A stretch of 64,000 nt of DNA from positions 62,001 through 126,000 of the forward strand of contig JAUCBJ010008077.1 of the NCBI GenBank assembly GCA_032718475.1. The letters are read 5' to 3'. The translations under genes were made by a program, and so were the position numbers. The notes under the pieces are model-generated. The model was not told the origin of the DNA and made no database searches. It saw only the letters and a list, made by a program, of their open reading frames with translations. Positions within the stretch are counted from its first letter, which is position 1, and each line of letters opens with the position of its first letter. Positions 50,404-59,745 of this stretch are shown piece after piece. The DNA comes from Nemertoderma westbladi. Lineage: Eukaryota; Xenacoelomorpha; Nemertodermatida; Nemertodermatidae.

Positions 50404-51734
50404 ACGAGTTGGGAGGAGAGAGAGACGAGTCGACATACAGCGGCGGTCGATGTGCCGATGTCGCCGGCCAGCCACAGGCTGAGGGCGACGAGCGGCCCAC
50501 CGGAACGGCGACGGTGGGGCCGCCGGTACAGCGCCGGACCTGGAGAGATAGAGGAGATGTGGGCGATGAGGACATCGGGGTAAGCGATCGACTTCGACGG
50601 GCCTACAACGCGACCTGGAAACAACTGAAGGAGGCCAAAGGAGGGGCAAAGATAGATGAGGTAAAGTTGAAGAAACGACTAAGTCGACTAAGTGAGTCGA
50701 ACAGACATTTTGATTACCTAATGCATTTTGGACAGGGAGAACTAGCCAGCGAGAGAGCGAGAGAGGTTGGCAGAGAACTGTTTGAACTATGGGAATCTAG
50801 GGGTATGCAGCCTAGTGTAGTGTACATAGGGCCATACTTAGTCGATGCCCGGGGAATAAAATTAGTGGGTTGGAGGAAACCGGAGGAGGGCGAATCCGAG
50901 GTTAACCCCGAGGATTCGGTCTCGTCGGTTGGAGGAAGCTCTAGGAGGCAGGGGAAAGTTAGTAGGACGGGAGGGCGAAGGGAGTCCGTCGTAACCGATA
51001 ACTCTGCTACATCCTCCGCAAAAGGAAGAAGGGTGCAAAATATAGATCTGGCGTGCCAACTTGATCTGGCGGCGCAAGACCAGAGAGAATTAGAGAGACA
51101 GTTGGAGGAAGAGAGTGCGTTAATAGTGAGGGAGAAAGAACTGGTAAGAGAGAACAAAGAGAGGGCCGAGAAGGCCGCGAGAAGCTTTAGGGAGTGCGAG
51201 GAAATAGGAAGGATGGAAAGGAAGGAGCAAGAAGTGCACGAGGCAGAGCGTGAGGCGGAACGTAAAGAGCGTGAAGTGAGGGCGGAGAGTGAACGTAAAG
51301 AGCATGAGGCGGAACGTAAAGAGCGTGAAGTGAAGGCGGAGAATGAACGTAAGGAGCGTGAGGCGGAACGTAAAGAGTGTGAGGTAAGGGCGGATAATGA
51401 GCGGAGAGAACGTGAGGAGAGGCGACTTAAGAGAATCGAGAGAGAGACAGAGTTGGCCGATCAAAGTTCACGGGAGGGTACAGAGAGAGAGAATGAGAGA
51501 AAGCGTGTGCATACCAAAGATGGTATGCACACGCGGATAAGGGAGCTTATACAATATCAGACGAAACAGAAGCGCCGACTGGCACTAGCACAGATGGGGC
51601 TATCAGGGAGCGAGAGTGGCTTGAGTGTTTGCGAGGGGCCAGGAATTGGGGAAACATTTATTAATACTCCACTTACAGGGACCACACGACAGACCCAAGA
51701 CTGGTGTGACCGTGCGGGCGGGGGGGGGGGGTAA
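50404..51734 (+). CDS. gag: element B gag N-terminus, copy 2
   Basis: An open frame from about 50226 to 51734. It repeats copy 1 from near LGGERDESTYSGG through VVYIGPYLVDARGIKLVGW to a Glu/Arg/Lys coiled coil, and ends in a poly(G) run. Residues encoded by 51254-51415 are three tandem 18-residue units (AERKEREVRAESERKEHE type). The coiled coil suggests self-assembly. The copy is free of stops, unlike copy 1. Confidence 0.6.
51254..51415 (+). repeat. three 54-bp coding repeats in gag coiled coil
   Basis: Three units starting GCGGAACGTAAAGAGYGTGA, all in frame. Confidence 0.85.
51503..51534. repeat. perfect hairpin in gag copy 2
   Basis: GCGTGTGCATACCA, loop AAGA, TGGTATGCACACGC: a 14-bp stem that copy 1 lacks at the equivalent position. 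Confidence 0.95.
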
Positions 51735-52075
51735 TAATAATATAATAATAATACAGTAGATAGCGTTAATATTAATAGTACCGTATTAGATAATCCTAAC
51801 CAAACCTTTATTCCAAGAAATATTTTACCTAGTAGTAGTAATTTAAACTTAAATGCAATTAACCCAAATAATTTAAATAATAATCCGAATTCGAATTTAC
51901 AAATTAATCCAAATAATTTAAATAATGATCCAAGCCCGAATTTGCAAAATAATTAAAATAATCCTATCTCGAACGAACAAAATAATTATGTTTCTAATTT
52001 TGGTGCACAAAATAATTCAGGTGAACTAGAGGGCCAAATTGGCGACAAATACAGTGGTCTATTAACGTGAATGTG
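51735..52075 (+). pseudogene. Asn-rich, AT-rich gag segment
   Basis: One frame reads an Asn/Pro/Leu-rich sequence (NLNLNAINPNNLNNNPNSNL; QINPNNLNNDPSPNLQ) with a TAA after LQNN, then resumes as NPISNEQNNYVSNFGAQNN to a TGA near 52070. Composition is sharply AT-rich compared with the GC-rich gag on both sides. It is preceded by a poly(G) run and an AATAAT simple repeat. Probably a low-complexity gag spacer. Confidence 0.4.
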
Positions 52076-52327
52076 TCGGACATACACAACCCAGCAAACG
52101 GGGGCCTGGTAGGCAGGAAGTGGCGGGGTTAAGCCAACCCGTCGGGGGCCTGGTAGGCCACGTAGTTGGTAGGCAGGAGGTAGCGGGGTTGAACCAACCC
52201 GAGGTGGGCCTGGTAGGCCACGCAATAGTAGAGAGAGAGGCGGGGGTGAACGGACCCAGCCGTAGTAGAGACAGTGCGTCGACTAGAGAGGGGTGTAGAG
52301 GTGAAGTGAGAGATAGTGAAGTGAAAT

Positions 52328-53200
52328 GTGGCGAGTGGGGGGGGTGGGCTAGGGGCGCCCCACCACGACAAATTAGTGGCGAGAGAGGGGGGGGCAGAGA
52401 GTGTCCCACAGGCGTCGGCAGATAATGCGCGGGCCGAGACAGGTAAACCGCAACACCCGGCGACGGAGAGTAATAGGGGGATTGCGAGTATCCCCAGCGG
52501 CGTGCGATCGGGCAGAGAGAGGCAGGTTGACGTCGCGAGAGGGCGGACGAAGCGTCGAGCCCAGTCAGAAGAGGGAAGAAGAACAGTGGAGTTTAACCGG
52601 GAGATGGAGGAGAGATCTCACGAGCGGGAATACTGCACTGGAGAGAGAAGAAGAGAAGAAAGTAGAAGAAGTATCGCTGCGGGCGATAGGAGAGCGAGGA
52701 CGGATACCGAGCCGTCGATAGTCGAGATGAGAACGGAAAGTCGGTGGGGTCGAACTTCGGGAGATTGCCGTCGCCCCGGAGAGGCGCGACCTGACGAGGC
52801 GCACTACGCGCCGATAGAGGGGTACGCGATGTACCGACACGAGAACGAGAATAGTGGAGGGGGTCGAAGAGAAACTTTCCGGCGGGATATAACTACCGAT
52901 CGAGAATACGGTAGCCGCAGGGAGGATTACTCGAGAAGATTAAACTTCGATCCCGAGCGACACATACAGACTGTAGGACATACTGTAGGCCTTACTGCAC
53001 ATACCATAGGCCATGCTGACAGGAATAATGTAGGTGATAGGATAGCGCGGACGACGGAATTAAACCCGGAAGTCGCGGAGTACATACCGGCGGGTAGGCC
53101 AGGAGCTGGTAGGCCTATACCGGTACCAGCACAGCAATATGACTACAGCATGCAGGGACATAACATATACCCAGGGGAGGGGGGGAATTATTGCGGATAG
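52328..53200 (+). CDS. gag: element B gag middle segment, Arg/Glu-rich
   Basis: A 290-codon frame rich in Arg, Glu and Ser (RRREESRRSIAAGDRRARTD; YAMYRHENENSGGGRRETFR), ending VPAQQYDYSMQGHNIYPGEG with a TAG. It contains short VGHTVGLTAHTIGHA repeats. It lies between the coiled-coil part and the capsid-like domain, so it is the linker of the same gag, now separated by a stop and a shift around a G run (53251-53263). The Arg-rich character suggests RNA binding. Confidence 0.45.
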   Translation: MASGGGGLGAPHHDKLVAREGGAESVPQASADNARAETGKPQHPATESNRGIASIPSGVRSGRERQVDVARGRTKRRAQSEEGRRTVEFNREMEERSHEREYCTGERRREESRRSIAAGDRRARTDTEPSIVEMRTESRWGRTSGDCRRPGEARPDEAHYAPIEGYAMYRHENENSGGGRRETFRRDITTDREYGSRREDYSRRLNFDPERHIQTVGHTVGLTAHTIGHADRNNVGDRIARTTELNPEVAEYIPAGRPGAGRPIPVPAQQYDYSMQGHNIYPGEGGNYCG

Positions 53201-53331
53201 GTGCATGGGCCCCAATATATTAACATCAACCCCAGTACCAAGCATACCGGTGGGGGGGGGGGGGACAGGGTGACATTCCCCCATCACAATATCAACAATA
53301 TACCCCGATAGGAGTAAGAACAACGAGACCC

Positions 53332-54428
53332 TTGGATGAAAACAGATCATGCGACACAGAAATATGGAGGGGGCCGCTACCCCCAATGATATACCCTAGC
53401 CAAAGGAAGGTAGGAAATAGGACGGACGGACCACACCCAACAGGAGAAACTATACAACATCCATCGAACCCATTGGAAGCGCAGGCGATGGGGATGGCCA
53501 CGTTGATCGATGCGTTAAAAACTAGGATCGAGTTACCACCCATGGAACCGTTTAAATTCGATGGGAGTAGGCCGGAAGAATACCTACAGTTTCGGCGCAT
53601 GTATAGTAATGAAATACTGACAAAGAACTTGACGCAGGCGGAGTGCCTAAAATATCTGCAAGTATATACAGGAGGCCCAGCATACGACATCGTGAGGCAA
53701 TACCAGGGCATAGAGGGTGGCTTCACGACGGCATGGCGGGCACTGGACAGGGAATACGGGCACCCGGCCAAGATCATCTGGCAAACCCTGAGGGGCATAA
53801 CATAGGGTGGCCTACAGGATAATCCCGTTAGCATAAAGATAATCGCTAACAAAGTCGAGAAGGCGCTAATCGTGCTAAAGACGCTAGACGCGCCATACGA
53901 ACTCAACGCGTCCAACAACATCACCACGATAGCGCAGGCGCTACCGATGTGGCTGCGCAACAAGTGGAGGAAGATCGCTTTCTCCACTCGAGATAGGAAG
54001 GGTGCAGAACCAGGTTTAGAAGAAATGTCGAGCTTCTTGAACTACGAAGCCGAATTAATAACCGACCCAGTCTATAGCGAGGGAATTCCCTGGGAAAGGG
54101 ACCAAGAACCGACTACCATAGACCGAAACCAGAACACAACACGTCAAACGCATTACCAAAGCTCAGGCAATCATTGCCATACGCAGCGACACAGGGGACT
54201 GCGAGTCCACAGGTAGCCGGGGGTAAGACCACATCATGGAGCGGACAGGGGAGGGATAACAACACAAATAAATATAACCCCAGTACGCCCAATAGGCCGA
54301 ACCCAAACAATAAGAATAGTAGGGACTTGGTACAAATGCAGCTGCGATACGCGATGCACTGTACAAGGATGGCTACGACCCAAAGAGCAAATGCCAACTA
54401 CATACAAATGCGCATCATCGAACCATGA
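53332..54428 (+). pseudogene. gag: element B gag capsid-like domain
   Basis: PPMEPFKFDGSRPEEYLQFR and LKYLQVYTGGPAYDIVRQYQ, then AWRALDREYGHPAKIIW, match the gag domain of BEL/Pao elements (DUF1759 type). A TAG at 53803-53805 falls inside it and the same frame continues as GGLQDNPVSIKIIANKVEKA through LRNKWRKIAF. After about 54216 the frame changes twice before the knuckles. It corresponds to residues ~830-1000 of element A's polyprotein. Confidence 0.75.
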
Positions 54429-54931
54429 ACTGTAGCTACTGGCAAGCACTACCCAGGGAAGATCAGATAGAGTACGCGGCTAAAAACGAGATCTGCTCGC
54501 GATGTGTCATGAGTGGACATAGAGCTAGGCAATGCAAGGAGACTCCAATTAAGTTCGGTGAAGGGAAAGGCCAAACGATGGCAACGAGCACAGTAGGGGC
54601 GAAGAAGAGAGGAATGGTGCTGCTTGGGGTGGTACCAGTGCGAGTGATTGGAGAAGGCAATCGATCAGTGACCACGCTGATGCTGGTCGATAGTGGAGCT
54701 GCCTTCACATTAGTTGAAAATTAGGTGGCCGAAGAGCTAGGATTGAGAACGAGGCCAAGTAGAATGGTGGTGACAACGATATCTAGCAAAGATGAGGTCC
54801 TGGAGATGAGGACCGGACGGTGCGCAATTGCAGCAGTGGCAACGGGATGCTGTGATGCAACGGGATGCTGTGATAGAGTCAATAAATATCAATGCCAGGC
54901 GACCAACCAACATCGAGGTCGAGCAATATAA
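54425..54931 (+). pseudogene. element B zinc knuckle and protease
   Basis: The knuckle ICSRCVMSGHRARQC (CCHC) is followed by the retropepsin motif LMLVDSGAAFTLVEN. Immediately after, a TAG (54722-54724) interrupts, and VAEELGLRTRPSRMVVTT continues in the same frame, as expected within the protease. A tandem 18-bp duplication (GCAACGGGATGCTGTGAT, about 54839-54874) follows, and the frame is lost to the RT frame in this area. Confidence 0.7.
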
Positions 54932-56044
54932 ATTCCTGGACGATATCGACTTCTCAATCCCAGAGGTGGACGTCAGGAAGGTATCCATCATAGTAGGAAT
55001 GGACTGCCCGACGGCCCATGAAAGAATGCAAACGGTCTTCGGTGAAGACAAGCAGTGTGATCCGGTGGCGATATTGACGCCGTTCGGGTGGACACTGAGT
55101 GGCCCAATTAAGAGTAAGATACCATTTAGGATGTCGGAGACATCGGGATGCATGTTCGCGGGAACTATGCAAGAAATAGGGGATGAGAGAGCGGAGGAAC
55201 AGCTCAAAAGACTGCTCAGGCAAGATTTTGAGGGACTAAAGGAAACCGGGGTCGGAACCTCGGTAGAAGACAAACAGGCTCAGCAGAGCGTAGAGGAATC
55301 TATGAGATGCGATGAGGGGCGGTATACCATAGGAATGGTATGGAAGCTACCAAAGCTACCACTGCCCGATAATAAAGCGGTGGTACTCACGAGGCTTCGT
55401 AAGTTGAAACAGACATTAAAACGGAGCCCCGAAAAGAATGAGTACATTCATAAAACAATCAGAAAGTACGTCGAGAAGGGATCGGCCGTGGAGTTACCGG
55501 TCGACGAACCAAACACGGACAGGACATATTACCTACCACTCCACGTGGCTTTAGATCCGAAGAAAGGTAAATTGCGGATGGTAGTGGACGCATCGGCAAA
55601 GACCGCCGGGAAATGCCTAAACGACTATCTGCTAGAAGGTCCCAACATATACAACTCAGGGATAGAGGCCCTACTCAGGTTTAGGAATGGAAAACACGCC
55701 TTCACCTGTGACATATAGGCATGTTCAACCAAGTCCATGTGACGGAAGAAGATAGCGACAGTCAATGCTTCCTATGGTACGACGGCGACGTGGAACCGTC
55801 GACAATACCGATGTACAAGATGATAGTACAGAATATGGGAGCCAAGTCGTCTTCTTTCACGACGACTATGGCCGTAAGAGACACAGTAAAGGGAAAGGAA
55901 GATAAGTACAGCACTAGAGCCGTCGATGTGATTCGACGCGGCTTCTACGTAGACGACGGGATGGAGTCTGGAAATACGGTTAAGGAGCTACTGGACACGG
56001 GCGCGAGGTTCGCGACATCCAAAAGGGATCCGGCTTCAACCTAA
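54828..56044 (+). pseudogene. pol: element B reverse transcriptase (two frameshifts)
   Basis: 54828-55718 carries the BEL-type pre-RT (VAILTPFGWTLSGPIKSK; GRYTIGMVWKLPKLPL) and RT start (RTYYLPLHVALDPKKGKLRM; KHAFTCDI). One base is lost near 55714; the next frame (55721-56044) has MFNQVHVTEEDSDSQCFLWY and the catalytic YVDD in RRGFYVDDGMESG. Another shift near 56020 leads to the RNase H frame. Catalytic residues survive; the gene is otherwise inactive as it stands. Confidence 0.88.
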
Positions 56045-58590
56045 CCAAATTCCAATCCAGTTCGAAGGAATTTATCGAGGCGATAAAAGATGAGAGACCA
56101 GGATCGACCATGGATAATCCCACAACAGCCAAGGGGCAGGACATGGCGAACAAGAGAATAGAGTCTCAACAGAAGGCACTGGGAATTGTGTGGGACAGAG
56201 AGACGGACGAACTGAAGTACCAGTTGAGTCAGGAGGGCGCAGATATCCATACAAAGAGGGGCTATGTGTCGTACATATCAAGGATATATGATCCCCTAGG
56301 CCTAGCATCCCTACTACTAGTCACGGGGAAACAGATACTCAAGAAAGTGTACAAGCTAAAGGACGAGTGGGACGCAGAGGTCCCGGAAGAGATTAGAAAG
56401 CAGTGGTATAAGTGGACAGAGAGCCTGGAGCAGATGGGAACATACAGCATGTCACGAGTGTATTTCCCGGATGGGGACATGACGAATCTGGACCTACACA
56501 TGTTCTCCGATGCGTCGTTAGAGGCATACGGAGCGGCACTCTATTTAGTACAACGAGAGGGGGCTCGCAAACCCAGACTCGCCTTCAGCAAAGCGAAGTC
56601 AACGCCACCAGATTCAGCATCAGTTCCCAAACTAGAAATGACAGCTGCGAGACTAGGAGTTAGGGCTACAGCCTACCTAATGGATGCTATTCCCAACATA
56701 GTGGAGACGCACTACTGGACGGATTCCATGGTAGTGCTTGGTTGGCTACATAACGAAAGGACAAGATACCCTATATTCGTCGCGAATAGGGTGGATGAAA
56801 TAAGGGCGATCACAGAACTGGGAAGGTGGCACTATTGCCCAACGGACGAGAACCCTGCGGACTTGTTATCAAGGGGCATGGTACGCCACACTTTCTTGAA
56901 GAAGGAAGTATTGTGGCAACACGGGCCACAGTTTCTGATCGATAGGGAGGCCTGGCCACCGATGAGAAAGGTGGACCCGGGCTCAGGAGAAGTTGTGTTA
57001 GAAGGAGAAGAGGGAGATTCAGAGGGAGAAGAGATATACTCCCAGATGGTGAGGGAGATTAGGGACGTGCAACCAAAACCAGGAGAACTGTGCGATAACC
57101 CGATGGATAAACTCCTTAGCTACAGTTCTAGTTGGTACAAGACCAAGAAATTAGTGGCGTACTGGAGAGCCTTCGGTAATTTCCTCAGGGGAGTTGGCAA
57201 AGACGTGAAGGTTAGAATGGCAATAGATCCGGAAGGAGCGGCTAAAGCAGTCATCCGCTACGAGCAAAAGAAGAACTACGGCGACGAGGTGGAGCGCGTC
57301 GATAAACAACAGCATCTCCGACGGGACAGCGAGCTGATCACGCTGTCGCCACAACTTAATGATGACGGGATCCTAGTAATGAATTCTAGGGTGGGATACA
57401 ACAACAGTATCGTTGTTCCACCGAAGCCCATCATCATCCCCACAGGATCGCCGATAGTCCACCAGATTATTTGGGACTCCCACAAGTCGATATTGCACGA
57501 GGGCACCAACCGAACCCTCACGGAGAAAAGGAGGACCTTTTGGGTCAAACAGTTGAGGAAGAAGGTAAAGGCGGTAGTGGGGCAGTGCCAGACCTGCCGA
57601 CGAGCGAAGAAGGAGCGAGCCATACAGGAGATGGCACCACTACCAGCGAGTAGGGTAAGACAGCACGACCCGCCATTTACACATTGCGGTGTGGACATAT
57701 TCGGGCCGATAAAGATCAAAGTGATGCGGCACACGGAGAAACGCTACGGTATTATCTTCGTATGTAATAACACGCGGGCGGTAGGGATAGAACTCGCCCA
57801 GGACGCAACCGCATCGGCATTCATTAATGCCTTAGAGAGGTTTAGAGACCGCAAAGGTGGGACAATCGCAGTAATATACTCCGACAACGGGACCAACTTT
57901 GTGGGGGCGGAGAACGAAATGGCAGAGGCCTTGGATATCTTGGAAGGAGAGGAAGTCAGGGCAGCCATGAGGCGACGACAAATAAAATGGGAGAGGAGGA
58001 CGCCGTATGCACCGCATACCCTAGGATGCGTCGAGAGACTCGTGGGTAGTTCAAAGCGTCTGATGACGAAGTTGATGAACACCCATATGGTTACGGAGGA
58101 CGTGCTAAGGACAGTACTTGCGAAGTGTGAGGGTATCATTAATAGCAGACCGCTATATCCAGAGAATGATGACCCTGAATCACTAGACGTGCTGACGCCA
58201 AGCCATTTCCTAATGGAAAGGCCAGTGACCATCGACATGCGGGGTGTAGACCCAGATGACATACACTCACGCCAGAGTTGGAAAGTCGCTAAGACGATAA
58301 GCGCAGAATATTGGAGAAGATGGGTTGAGGAATACCTACCCATGCTTCACAGAAGAAGTAAGTGGAGGAAGACGAACAGAGAGCTGAAAGTGGGTGATCT
58401 CGTGATCGTCACGGATGATACCATCATCAACAACCAGTGGCGGTTGGCGAGAGTTGTAGGCACTTACTCCGACGAGGACGGAAGAGTCCGATCGGTAGAA
58501 GTGCGGATAGGTGGCAAGATAGGTGCAAAAGACAGGAAAACCTACAGAAGGGCTGTAGGGAAGTGTTGTCTTCTAGAGGGAGCACCTTAG
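56027..58590 (+). CDS. pol: element B RNase H and integrase
   Basis: Over 850 codons without a stop. The RT end (KRGYVSYISRIYDPLGLASL) leads to RNase H (HMFSDASLEAYGAALYLV; PKLEMTAARLGVRATAYL; THYWTDSMVVLGWLHNERTR) and ENPADLLSRG. Integrase follows, with HHCC zinc site (HQIIWDSHKSILHEGTN; CQTCRRAK) and core GVDIFGPIKIKVM (D), IYSDNGTNFVGAENEM (D) and LGCVERLVGSSKRL (E). C-terminal signatures are SRPLYPENDDPESLDVLTPS and INNQWRLARVVGTYSDEDG. All three integrase acidic residues are present. It is the best-preserved part of element B. Confidence 0.93.
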
Positions 58591-59745
58591 TGTAGAGTAT
58601 GAGAGGAGTTTAGTCGCCCAAATTTTGGACTGAGGGGGGTGGGATTGAGGGCGAGACGCCCTTCCCACACAAAATAAAATAAAAAAAAAAAATAATAACA
58701 AATATAAATAATAGGTACGCAGTAAGTAGGCAGATAGAAGTTAGTTAGTTGAGTTAGATAGAGGTTAGTAAGAGGGTACGTAGTATCGTCAGTTAGTTAA
58801 GTGGAGTTAGAGGTTAGTAAGAGGGTACGTAGTACCATTAGTTAGAGAGTTAGTAAGAGTTAGAGGGTACGTAGTACCGTTAGTTAGAGAGTTAGTAAGA
58901 GTTAGAGGGTACGTAGTACCATTAGTTAGAGAGTTAGAGGGTACGTAGTACCGTTAGTTAGAGAGTTAGTAAGAGTTAGAGGGTACGTAGTACCGTTAGT
59001 TAGAGAGTTAGTAAGAGTTAGAGGGTACGTAGTACCGTTAGTTAGAGAGTTAGTAAGAGTTAGAGGGTACGTAGTACCGTTAGTTAGAGAGAGTAAGAGT
59101 TAGAGGGTACGTAGTACCGTTAGTTAGAGAGTTAGTACGAGTTAGAGGGTACGTAGTACCGTTAGTTAGAGAGTTAGTAAGAGTTAGAGGGTACGTAGTA
59201 CCGTTAGTTAGAGAGAGTAAGAGTTAGAGGGTATGTAGTACCGTTAGTTAGTTAGAGAGAGTTAGAAGTTAGTAAGAAAGTACGTAGTACTAGTTAGTAA
59301 GAGATAGAGGTAGAAGGGTATATATAGTATAGATATTAGTCAGTAGTTAGTAGCGAGAGGGGGGCATATGAGTACAGCTGGATAAATCGTGTAGGCCGCG
59401 CGACATATACTGTTGAACTGCACAAGCCCACAGAGTAGGCCAGAATGTGGATTAGGAAATAGAACAATCCATAGGCAATAGTAAGTAGTAGGACAGTAGA
59501 ATTAAAAATTAAGTTAAAATAAAATAAGAATAGGGCTGAAAATTAGCAAATGATGGTAACAGTAGGAAAGAAATTCTGGAACATAATAAAAGTAACTGAC
59601 AAAATTCGCAATTTAGGTACAATTTGGTAGCTACAGAAATAAAGCAGTGTAAAATAGGCAATAACTCAGAAATTCAGAGAGAGATAGGCCATCAAACTGA
59701 AATAAACCATCTAAACCTGTCACTCATCCTATAGCGCCTTGGTAA
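58591..59745 (+). other. spacer between integrase and second unit of element B
   Basis: No gene. It starts with a hairpin-prone GGGCGAGACGCCC block and an A-rich run, then the minisatellite, then AT-rich sequence. Comparable position to the 730-bp spacer of element A. Confidence 0.7.
58728..59295 (+). repeat. 42-bp minisatellite with internal palindrome
   Basis: About thirteen units of GTTAGTAAGAGTTAGAGGGT plus ACGTAGTACCGTTAGTTAGAGA, some shortened. Each unit contains GGTACGTAGTACC, an inverted repeat. Confidence 0.95.

Noticed and set aside
50279-51464. Minus-strand Ser/Pro- and Phe/Leu-rich ORFs opposite element B gag
   Set aside because: Composition is what the complement of a Glu/Arg-rich coiled coil gives.
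53060-53987. Minus-strand Cys/Ser/Leu-rich ORFs as membrane proteins
   Set aside because: They lie antisense to the BEL gag capsid-like domain; hydrophobicity is a by-product of the complementary strand.
58728-59295. CRISPR array
   Set aside because: Units are contiguous without unique spacers, and the setting is an animal retroelement; it is a minisatellite.
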